DNA of 6,206 bases, from assembly GCA_021297975.1 (NCBI GenBank), contig JAJTHO010000092.1, positions 1 through 6,206 on the forward strand. The letters are read 5' to 3'. Every line of letters starts with the position of its first letter. Within the stretch, counting starts at the first letter, position 1. Below are positions 1 through 4,771 of the stretch, one piece after another. Position numbers and translations under genes: made by a program. The notes beneath the pieces are model-generated. The model did no database searches and was not told where the DNA came from. It saw only the letters and a program-made list of their open reading frames with translations. This DNA comes from Alphaproteobacteria bacterium. Its GTDB lineage: Bacteria > Pseudomonadota > Alphaproteobacteria > JAJTHO01.

Positions 1-69
1 ACCAGCAAGGAGAACTCTAACAGTCGGCTGAAAGTTCTGGATACGGTTCCTTTCACTGTCGTAAATATA

Positions 70-75
70 TATAAT
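70..75 (+). promoter_or_regulatory. Candidate -10 box of the first gene
   Basis: An exact TATAAT lies at 70-75 in an AT-only stretch (63-79). No good -35 is seen; the hexamer 17 bases upstream is TTCCTT. Transcription from this box would start near 81-83. That is past the ATG at 78 but just before the ATG at 87, so if the box is real it favours ATG 87 and a leader of about 5 bases. A chance match is possible because the stretch is pure A/T. Confidence 0.4.
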
Positions 76-86
76 ATATGCTTGTC

Positions 87-809
87 ATGCATATCATACA
101 GACCCCTGATGCTTTTTACTCATCTATTCTGAAGGCAAGCCGCGTCAGTGCACTATCTAATATTACAAAATTTTATGTAAATGAAGTAAATAATAAGGGA
201 TTATATTACGGTTCGCAAGCAAGTCGTGATCTCGATGCTGCCTATGAAGTAGTAGAGCCATATGCCAATCTGTTGGCCAGTCACGTCAACGAAGAAACTC
301 ACGCTATTTATCTCGTCCCTCCTGCTGAGATTTTATCACAAAAGTCAGATATTCAAAGGCAGTGGATATTTGCAGCGCAGTTGTGTGCACTGGCAGGATT
401 GAGGCGTTCCCTACAAAATAGAGAGCCATTCCAAAAAGATAATTTCAGAATTTTTCAAACCCATTTATTACAGCAATCAATACTAAAACCTCATTACGAC
501 TTTGATCAGGCAAGAATGGTTGGTTGTCCCGGTCAATTATTTGAGGTTCCAATGCCTATGTTCAATAATGCGCTTCTTTGTTTTGCTGGACTGGATATTC
601 AATATAGAAGTGCGAGTGAAGGCTTTATAGAAACAGCCGTTTATAACAACAGTGTTAGGGAAGCGGTTTGTATCGAACCGCATGGAATGCTCTTAATTTT
701 GCAGGACGGGACAACTAAGCATGCAGCAGAAGTGTCAGGCAACATTGATAATGTGCAACGACGAATTCTCAGCCACGCAGCGTTTTGCTTTCCGTCAACC
801 AGAGTTTAA
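87..809 (+). CDS. Hypothetical protein, AT-rich gene of unknown function
   Basis: I do not recognise this protein. The frame is open from ATG 78 (243 residues), with an in-frame TAA at 72-74 directly before it. I prefer the ATG at 87 (240 residues) because the TATAAT at 70-75 would start transcription after base 78. Neither start has a clear Shine-Dalgarno sequence. The product looks soluble: I see no signal peptide, no membrane segment and no repeat. It has five scattered cysteines, in the contexts QLCAL, VGCPG, LLCFA, AVCIE and AFCFP, but no paired metal-binding CxxC motif. The C-terminal half (FNNALLCFAGLDIQY onward) alternates hydrophobic and polar residues like a beta-rich domain. The gene is clearly more AT-rich than its neighbours (about 38-40% GC in two counted lines), which hints at recent acquisition. 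It ends 41 bases before the aminotransferase, on the same strand, so co-transcription is possible but unproven. Confidence 0.6.
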   Translation: MHIIQTPDAFYSSILKASRVSALSNITKFYVNEVNNKGLYYGSQASRDLDAAYEVVEPYANLLASHVNEETHAIYLVPPAEILSQKSDIQRQWIFAAQLCALAGLRRSLQNREPFQKDNFRIFQTHLLQQSILKPHYDFDQARMVGCPGQLFEVPMPMFNNALLCFAGLDIQYRSASEGFIETAVYNNSVREAVCIEPHGMLLILQDGTTKHAAEVSGNIDNVQRRILSHAAFCFPSTRV

Positions 810-850
810 AAGCCGCTTGCTTTATCAAGCACGCTGATGAAAATACCAAC

Positions 851-2071
851 ATGCAAACCGAATTCCTCCGCATTAAGCGCCTGCCGCCCTATGTTTTCGC
901 TGAAGTCACGCGCCTAAAGCTCGCCGCGCGGCAGGACGGCAAGGATATTATTGATTTCGGCATGGGCAACCCCGATTCCGCATCCCCGCCGCATGTGGTG
1001 AAAAAGCTGATTGAGACGATTTCTGATCCGAAAACGCACCGCTATTCTGTGTCCCGCGGGATTCATGGTCTCCGCAAAGCGCAGGCAGCGTATTACCAGC
1101 AGCGGTTTAATGTTTCCCTAGACCCCGATACGGAAATTGTGGCGACACTCGGCAGCAAAGAAGGCCTCGTGAATCTGGCGCAGGCGATTACCAGCCCCGG
1201 CGATTTGGTGATGGTGCCAAATCCTTGTTATCCCATTCATTCTTTTGGTTTTATGCTAGCGGGCGCGAGTATTCGTCATCTGCCGATTGATTTTGAGCCG
1301 GATTTCACCGTGCGCCTGATTGAGCAGATTAAGCGCGCCATCAAGCATTCTGTGCCCAAACCGACACTCCTCGTGATTTCTTTTCCCAGTAACCCCACGG
1401 CGCAGATGGTAGGCCTTGACTTTTATGAAGAAATAGTTAATATCTGCAAATATTATCAAATTTACCTCTTATCGGATTTAGCGTATGCAGAAATTTATTT
1501 TGACGACAATGCCAGACCGCCCTCTGTTCTACAAGTCGCGGGCGCAAAAGACGTGGCTATCGAATTTACAACGCTCAGTAAAACGTACTCCATGCCGGGC
1601 TGGCGTGTCGGCTTTGGCGTTGGCAATAAAGTACTCGTCAGCGCACTAACCAAGATTAAATCCTACGTCGATTACGGCGGGTTTACGCCGGTTCAGGTGG
1701 CGGCGGCTGCTGCGCTCACGGGCCCTCAAGGGTATGTGGACGAGATGCGGGCTTTGTATAAAGACCGCCGCGACGTGCTAATTCAGGGAATGACCGCCGC
1801 CGGGTGGGATGTGCCGGTTCCGCAAGCCTCCATGTTTGCCTGGTGCCCTATACCTGCGCCGTTTCGGCATTTAGGCTCGCTTGAATTTTCCAAACTACTC
1901 CTGAAACACGCGGAAATCGCCGTTGCGCCGGGTATTGGCTTTGGCGAGTATGGCGATGGGCATGTGCGGATTGCGCTCGTTGAAAACAGCCAGCGGATTC
2001 GCCAAGCCATGCGGAATGTGAAGGATTTTATTAAAAATGCGGATGCGATTTTGGCGGAGCACCATCCGTGA
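851..2071 (+). CDS. alaC: AlaC-type class I/II PLP aminotransferase (often annotated LL-diaminopimelate aminotransferase)
   Basis: A cytosolic fold-type I PLP aminotransferase of 406 residues, the usual family length. Visible motifs: GSKEG at 101-105 (cofactor phosphate region), FPSNPT at 178-183 with N181, SDLAYAE at 208-214 with D209 (pyridine nitrogen) and Y212, TLSKTYSMPGWR at 241-252 with K244 as the Schiff-base lysine, and HVRIALVEN with R373 as the substrate carboxylate arginine. All catalytic residues are present. The overall sequence resembles the alphaproteobacterial group related to E. coli AlaC (glutamate-pyruvate transaminase), which pipelines often name LL-diaminopimelate aminotransferase; the true substrate cannot be settled here. 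The frame is open from a TTG at 785, but homologs begin near MQTEFLRIKRLPPYVF, so ATG 851 is chosen. Its ribosome binding site is poor (GATGAAAA). Bases about 1420-1505 inside the gene are unusually AT-rich. The dioxygenase gene follows 47 bases later on the same strand. Confidence 0.93.
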   Translation: MQTEFLRIKRLPPYVFAEVTRLKLAARQDGKDIIDFGMGNPDSASPPHVVKKLIETISDPKTHRYSVSRGIHGLRKAQAAYYQQRFNVSLDPDTEIVATLGSKEGLVNLAQAITSPGDLVMVPNPCYPIHSFGFMLAGASIRHLPIDFEPDFTVRLIEQIKRAIKHSVPKPTLLVISFPSNPTAQMVGLDFYEEIVNICKYYQIYLLSDLAYAEIYFDDNARPPSVLQVAGAKDVAIEFTTLSKTYSMPGWRVGFGVGNKVLVSALTKIKSYVDYGGFTPVQVAAAAALTGPQGYVDEMRALYKDRRDVLIQGMTAAGWDVPVPQASMFAWCPIPAPFRHLGSLEFSKLLLKHAEIAVAPGIGFGEYGDGHVRIALVENSQRIRQAMRNVKDFIKNADAILAEHHP

Positions 2072-2083
2072 TGTGTTAACCTT

Positions 2084-2098
2084 ACTGTGTTATACAGT
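2084..2098 (+). promoter_or_regulatory. Inverted repeat with extended -10-like box before the dioxygenase
   Basis: ACTGT-GTTAT-ACAGT is a perfect 5+5 inverted repeat in the 47-base gap after the aminotransferase. Inside it, TGTTATACA (2088-2096) resembles an extended -10 (TGnTATAAT, 4 of 6 in the hexamer). A transcript would start near 2103 and leave about 16 bases before ATG 2119, enough for the GAGAAG ribosome binding site. The hairpin is followed by CTTTTCT, so it could instead be a weak terminator for the aminotransferase, but a 5-bp AT-rich stem is poor for that. Confidence 0.3.
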
Positions 2099-2118
2099 CT
2101 TTTCTGAGAAGAAATGTC

Positions 2119-2721
2119 ATGCAATACAGCAAATATTACCACGTTTATCAGCGGGCAATTCCGGCTGACGTCTGTCAGAAAATCATCGAGGCAGGGCTGG
2201 CGCTGGAACAGAAGCCTGCGTCTGTGCGCGAAGGCATCAGCGATGCAGACGCCCGGCAATCCACTATTGCGTTTTTTGCGGCGGAAAACCCCCACCATCA
2301 TTGGGTTTTCAAACTCTGTGAAGAATGGATTCGCCATGCGAACACCAATTTTTTCAAGTTTCATCTCAATCGCTTGGAAAGTGTTCAATTCACGCGCTAT
2401 CAGCCGGGGCAATATTACGGCTGGCATCCCGATGCTTTCCGCGACACCCATATTGAACCGCGCTATAAAGGCATGAACCGCAAGCTGAGCATGACCCTGC
2501 AATTATCACCAGAGGGGCATTACGAAGGCGGGGATTTCCAGATTGAGCTGCCGTGGGTCTCGCCGGAGAAAATGGACGAGCGCATCACGACGCTGACCGA
2601 GGCGCGCGAGCAGGGGACGATGATTGTCTTTCATTCGCATCTATGGCACCAAGTGCAGCCGATTACGACCGGGGAGCGGTTTTCGCTCGTGGCTTGGTAT
2701 ATAGGTAACGATTGGGTTTAG
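2119..2721 (+). CDS. Fe(II)/2-oxoglutarate-dependent dioxygenase, prolyl-hydroxylase-like
   Basis: A 200-residue double-stranded beta-helix oxygenase that should couple oxidation of 2-oxoglutarate to hydroxylation of a substrate. The facial triad is complete: H103 and D105 in YYGWHPDAF, and H177 in LWHQVQP. R187 (TGERFSLVAW), ten residues after the distal histidine, is placed to bind the 2-oxoglutarate carboxylate. The FHSHLWHQVQP.TTGERFSLVAWY pattern is typical of the P4H/PKHD-type superfamily, including small stand-alone proteins of bacteria and phages. The substrate (protein residue, free amino acid or other) cannot be told. The start at ATG 2119 follows a GAGAAG ribosome binding site; ATG 2114 is in another frame. 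The protein has no signal peptide and is expected in the cytosol. The gene follows the aminotransferase by 47 bases and overlaps the opposing glycosyltransferase by 4 bases at the stop codons, leaving no room for a terminator between them. Confidence 0.88.
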   Translation: MQYSKYYHVYQRAIPADVCQKIIEAGLALEQKPASVREGISDADARQSTIAFFAAENPHHHWVFKLCEEWIRHANTNFFKFHLNRLESVQFTRYQPGQYYGWHPDAFRDTHIEPRYKGMNRKLSMTLQLSPEGHYEGGDFQIELPWVSPEKMDERITTLTEAREQGTMIVFHSHLWHQVQPITTGERFSLVAWYIGNDWV

Positions 2722-3533
2722 GGTTGCTGAAACGCGGGGCGCTTGGTTAGGTAGCGCAGCGTTCCAAAGGCGTGGGCGATGCATCCTGCCGCCTCTAGCT
2801 TGTCTCCCATTATACCGGTGCGCAGCCCCCGCAGCACTTTCCGCGCCGGGGAGGCATAACGCGATGCCGCTGATTTGCCGCGTTTTTTCTGGTAATACGC
2901 ATGGCTCCAGCCCATGGCGCGTTGCCGCCGCCAGACGCCGCGCACGGTGGGCGCGGTGGAGGCGGCGCCGATGTGGGTGACAACCGCGCGCGGCTCAAAC
3001 AAGACGGTGTGTCCCGCTGCCCGCGCCCGGTCGCAAATCTCATTATCCTCATAAAACAAGAAGATATTCGGATCAAAAAAGCCAATCTGGCGAAAGACAG
3101 ACAAGCGCAGCAGCAGGCACGCGCCGGAGAGAAAAGCAACGGCGGCGGGGGCATTCGGTGCATGGGGATGCGGGATATCGGCATAGGCCGCACCAATAAG
3201 CGCCGCGTTCGGGTTTTCCTCGGCGGTTTGCCGCAGGCGTTCCAGCGCGGCGACGCTGATAAAACAATCGGGGTTGAGGACGAGGGCGTAGTCTGTCTCA
3301 AGGGGCAGCTTCGTCAAAATCTGGTTATGCGCCCGGCCAAAGCCAAGGTTTTCCGGGCTTTCGGTGAAATGCACCCACGGGTATTGCGCCCGCATCAGCG
3401 CGGCGGTGTTATCACGGCTGTTGTTATCCCACACATAAACAGGGTAGGGCAGCAGCGTTTCCAAACAACGCGGCAAGAGCGCGGCGGAATGGTAGGTGAC
3501 AATGCTAATCGCAACGCTGTGTTGTTGTGTCAT
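2718..3533 (-). CDS. Glycosyltransferase family 2, WbbL/rhamnosyltransferase-like
   Basis: A 271-residue GT-A fold glycosyltransferase expected to move a sugar from a nucleotide-sugar donor to a growing glycan at the cytosolic face of the membrane. Motifs in order: ISIVTYHS at 9-16 (first Rossmann strand), WDNNSRDNT at 35-43 with D36 (nucleotide binding), ENLGFGRAHNQ at 61-71, LNPDC at 86-90 (metal/DXD position, D89), FLSGACLLLR at 134-143, and FFDPNIFLFYEDNEICDRARAAG at 152-174 with E162/D163 as the catalytic acidic pair. This set is typical of the WbbL/RfbF-like branch, whose members build O-antigen, capsule or cell-wall polysaccharide. No membrane segment is seen; the Arg/Lys-rich C-terminal third may aid membrane contact. 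ATG 3533 has a good ribosome binding site, AGAGG with a 7-base spacer. No other polysaccharide gene is in the window, so the acceptor is unknown. The DNA is very GC-rich. Confidence 0.9.
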   Translation of the reverse strand: MTQQHSVAISIVTYHSAALLPRCLETLLPYPVYVWDNNSRDNTAALMRAQYPWVHFTESPENLGFGRAHNQILTKLPLETDYALVLNPDCFISVAALERLRQTAEENPNAALIGAAYADIPHPHAPNAPAAVAFLSGACLLLRLSVFRQIGFFDPNIFLFYEDNEICDRARAAGHTVLFEPRAVVTHIGAASTAPTVRGVWRRQRAMGWSHAYYQKKRGKSAASRYASPARKVLRGLRTGIMGDKLEAAGCIAHAFGTLRYLTKRPAFQQP

Positions 3534-3595
3534 GCTCGCGCCTCTTTAAGCCCCCAAGATGCCGGAATGCCGTCGCCCACTTGATTCCACTGACC

Positions 3596-3759
3596 CTAGC
3601 TTACTAGGTGGGCACCGCATACCAGAGCCACGGCTCAGACAGAGGCAGCACCCGAGTGGTGATCATGGGGCTGGGAATACATGGGGCAAACGCACATTCC
3701 AGCAGGGAGATGATAGCACGCGGCTGCGGGTGTTTGAAAGCCTTATTGCGGAAAGCTAG
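3596..3759 (+). ncRNA. Candidate rod-like structured RNA (6S-like outline, unproven)
   Basis: No convincing gene lies at 3534-3801, but nested complementary segments build one long interrupted helix: CTAGCTT 3596-3602 with AAGCTAG 3753-3759; CCGCA 3615-3619 with TGCGG 3747-3751; GAGGC 3642-3646 with GCCTT 3740-3744; CACCCG 3649-3654 with CGGGTG 3727-3732; GTG plus ATCAT (3656-3666) with ATGAT plus CAC (3710-3719); GCTGGGAAT 3670-3678 with ATTCCAGC 3696-3703 (one bulged G). A side hairpin GAGC-CACG-GCTC sits at 3625-3636 in a large bubble. A rod with a central bubble and side hairpin is the general plan of 6S RNA, but I do not recognise a conserved primary sequence. Two G-U pairs (3642-3744, 3660-3716) favour the + strand. 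On the - strand it could instead be the 5' leader of the glycosyltransferase gene. No strong promoter or U-run terminator is visible. The ends are approximate. Confidence 0.35.
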
Positions 3760-3766
3760 CTGGATG

Positions 3767-3795
3767 TTGCAACTAGTTGCACTTTGTGCTACTAT
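3767..3795 (+). promoter_or_regulatory. Promoter of the RHH antitoxin-toxin operon
   Basis: -35 TTGCAA (3767-3772), a 17-base spacer, and -10 TACTAT (3790-3795): a good sigma70-type promoter. The antitoxin ATG at 3802 is seven bases past the -10 box, which is where transcription should start, and there is no Shine-Dalgarno sequence. The mRNA is therefore predicted to be leaderless. Confidence 0.65.
3768..3781. promoter_or_regulatory. Palindromic operator over the -35 box
   Basis: TGCAACTAGTTGCA is a perfect 14-base palindrome covering most of the -35 box. GTTGCA also occurs as a direct repeat at 3766-3771 and 3776-3781, exactly 10 bases (about one helical turn) apart. Ribbon-helix-helix antitoxins usually repress their own operon by binding such sites in the promoter, so the antitoxin encoded just downstream is the likely ligand. 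Confidence 0.55.
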
Positions 3796-3801
3796 ATAAG
3801 A

Positions 3802-4047
3802 ATGACAACAACCCAAGGCATTAAAATTGACAGCGCAACGCGCCAGCGGCTCTCCGCGTTGGCGGCAAACAAAGGGCGCACGCCGCATTGGATTATGCGC
3901 ACCGCTATAGAACAGTATGTTGAGCGTGAAGAGCGGTTTGAACGCGAAAAGGAAGAAGACGCGGCGCGGTGGGCGGAGTATCTGCTGACGGGTGAGGCGA
4001 TACCGCATGTTGAGGCCGCAAGCGCCCTACAGAAATTAACCCTGTGA
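3802..4047 (+). CDS. Ribbon-helix-helix (CopG/RelB-like) antitoxin
   Basis: An 81-residue antitoxin with an N-terminal ribbon-helix-helix DNA-binding domain. The beta strand TQGIKID (4-10) is followed by helix SATRQRLSALAANKG and a second helix, TPHWIMRTAIEQYVERE. The C-terminal half is acidic and charged, then ends in WAEYLLTGEAIPHVEAASALQKL, which is expected to wrap and neutralise the toxin. The frame is open six codons further upstream to 3784, but that would overlap the -10 box, so ATG 3802 is chosen; it is predicted to be the first base of the mRNA. The stop overlaps the toxin start (GTGA, 4044-4047), giving translational coupling. The dimer probably represses the operon through the palindrome at 3768-3781, more tightly when bound to toxin. 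The RelB versus ParD label cannot be separated by eye. Confidence 0.85.
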   Translation: MTTTQGIKIDSATRQRLSALAANKGRTPHWIMRTAIEQYVEREERFEREKEEDAARWAEYLLTGEAIPHVEAASALQKLTL

Positions 4048-4340
4048 ACCAGCTAAAATGGCTGCCTGCGGCGATTGAGGACGTGCAGCGGCTGCATGCC
4101 TTTATCGCGGAGAAAAATCCGCGTGCGGCGGCGCGCGCGGTGGCGGCTATTCTATCAGGCGCAGAGGGGCTACTGACCTCGCCGCGTCTTGGCCGTCCCA
4201 TGGGGGAAGAAGACGAACGTCGCGAGCTTTTTGTACCCTTCGGCGCGGGAGCTTATGTTATTCGTTATCTAATAGAGCACGGCGAAACGCCGGTGATTAT
4301 CCGGGTGTGGCATTGCCGCGAATTACGTTTAGGTGTTTAA
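4044..4340 (+). CDS. RelE/ParE-family toxin
   Basis: A 98-residue toxin of the RelE/ParE superfamily, a standard length. The start is GTG 4044 within the GTGA overlap with the antitoxin stop; homologs begin with the same (M)xxLKWLPAAIEDV pattern. Helix 1 (AAIEDVQRLHAFIAEKNP, 9-26) and helix 2 (RAAARAVAAILSGAEGLL, 27-44) form the helical hairpin. Then come SPRLGRP (46-52), RRELFVPFGAGAYVIRY (59-75), and a final strand VIIRVWHCRELR with the usual basic and His residues. Family members either cut mRNA in the ribosome (RelE) or inhibit DNA gyrase (ParE). The PRLGRP and RELFVPF..YVIRY pattern is seen in proteins annotated either way, so the target is left open. No damage or frameshift is seen, so the module should be functional. 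Confidence 0.88.
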   Translation: MNQLKWLPAAIEDVQRLHAFIAEKNPRAAARAVAAILSGAEGLLTSPRLGRPMGEEDERRELFVPFGAGAYVIRYLIEHGETPVIIRVWHCRELRLGV

Positions 4341-4414
4341 AATTTTAGAACGCAGAAAAAACGACCTCAAATAAAACTGCAAGTACTCTGGGCGTGTGAT
4401 AAATGGTGATGTGG

Positions 4415-4432
4415 GTACGTTCAGGAACTTAC
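4415..4432. promoter_or_regulatory. Inverted repeat over the higB ribosome binding site
   Basis: GTACGTTC-AG-GAACTTAC is an imperfect palindrome (7 of 8 positions pair) ending 3 bases before the higB ATG at 4436. It contains the AGGA ribosome binding site (4423-4426) at its centre. It may be the HigA operator, a hairpin that exposes or hides the ribosome binding site, or both. Confidence 0.45.
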
Positions 4433-4435
4433 ATT

Positions 4436-4714
4436 ATGCCGCAATTTAAAGACAAAAAAACTTTAACCCTCTATGAATCGGGGTATCACCCTCGTGTTGG
4501 CTCAGACATACAGCAGCGTGCCCTTGCGCGCGTCCGCCAATTAACATTGGCAGTATCGTTGGAGGAATTGCGGTCAATAAACAGTTTTCGCCTTGAAAAA
4601 TTGAGCGGCAATCGCAAAGGGCAATACAGTATTCGCGTCAATGACCAGTGGCGACTTTGCTTTGAATGGCAGGGCGATAAAGCCCTTAATATTGAATTGG
4701 TAGATTATCATTAA
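4436..4714 (+). CDS. higB: HigB toxin, type II mRNA interferase
   Basis: A 92-residue HigB/RelE-superfamily toxin that should cleave mRNA on translating ribosomes. The diagnostic core is RLEKLSGNRKGQYSIRVNDQ (52-71) followed by WRLCFEW (72-78), ending in a VDYH terminus (89-92); this pattern is strongly conserved in HigB. The early part, FKDKKTLTLYESG and DIQQRALARVRQL (24-36), also fits. The frame is open back to ATG 4403, but ATG 4436 is chosen because it matches family starts and has AGGA nine bases upstream. The toxin gene comes first and the antitoxin second, as usual for higBA and opposite to the module just upstream. There is a 95-base gap from the previous toxin. No strong promoter is seen; GATAAA at 4398-4403 preceded by TGT is a weak extended -10 candidate. 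Confidence 0.9.
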   Translation: MPQFKDKKTLTLYESGYHPRVGSDIQQRALARVRQLTLAVSLEELRSINSFRLEKLSGNRKGQYSIRVNDQWRLCFEWQGDKALNIELVDYH

Positions 4715-4741
4715 TGTAAATTATACCAATCCGCGCTATAC

Positions 4742-4751
4742 TTCGTACGAA
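4742..4751. promoter_or_regulatory. Palindrome in the higB-higA gap
   Basis: TTCGTACGAA is a perfect 10-base palindrome directly upstream of the higA -10 box. It shares the GTACG core with the inverted repeat before higB, so both may be HigA sites: one controlling the operon and one controlling the internal higA promoter. Confidence 0.4.
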
Positions 4752-4754
4752 AAG

Positions 4755-4763
4755 TGATATAAT
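4755..4763 (+). promoter_or_regulatory. Extended -10 promoter of higA
   Basis: TGATATAAT (4755-4763) is a perfect extended -10 element (TGnTATAAT), which can work without a -35; none is evident 16-18 bases upstream. The higA ATG at 4772 lies nine bases after the box, so the leader would be 0-3 bases. There is no Shine-Dalgarno sequence. An antitoxin-only transcript would keep HigA in excess. Confidence 0.6.
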
Positions 4764-4771
4764 TTCTGTAT

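Noticed and set aside
1..132. Possible C-terminal end of an upstream gene in frame 1 (open from base 1 to TGA 130-132), with AAGGAG near 8-13
   Set aside because: Only 43 codons are visible, with no recognisable motif, and it would overlap the next gene by about 45-55 bases. The other two + frames also close early, so nothing can be assigned.
815..830. GCTTG-CTTTAT-CAAGC hairpin after the first gene as a terminator
   Set aside because: The stem is only 5 bp and no T-run follows; it reads ACGCTGATG.
785..850. TTG start at 785 for the aminotransferase (428 residues)
   Set aside because: The extra 22 residues overlap the previous gene and lie before the family's usual N-terminus; ATG 851 fits the expected length.
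1783..2502. 239-codon - strand frame across the aminotransferase end and the dioxygenase
   Set aside because: Both + strand genes have complete catalytic motifs; this frame is a shadow with no family resemblance.
2901..3584. 227-codon + strand frame opposite the glycosyltransferase
   Set aside because: High GC lowers stop frequency on the opposite strand; the protein is low-complexity Gly/Arg/Ala, while the - strand frame carries all GT2 motifs.
3559..3799. Short + strand frames at 3559-3759 and 3608-3799
   Set aside because: No ribosome binding site and no recognisable motif; one runs through the antitoxin -10 box. The RNA fold explains the region better.
3534..3801. tRNA, tmRNA, SRP RNA, RNase P RNA or a known riboswitch in the gap
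   Set aside because: I looked for the T-loop GTTCGA, the SRP GGAAGCAGCC loop, the RNase P GAGGAAAGTC core and the B12 and TPP boxes, and found none.
3604..4008. 134-codon open frame on the - strand over the gap and the antitoxin
   Set aside because: It overlaps a convincing RHH antitoxin and its promoter, and its composition (many Cys, Trp, Pro and Arg) looks like a chance frame. It also runs through the structured RNA candidate.
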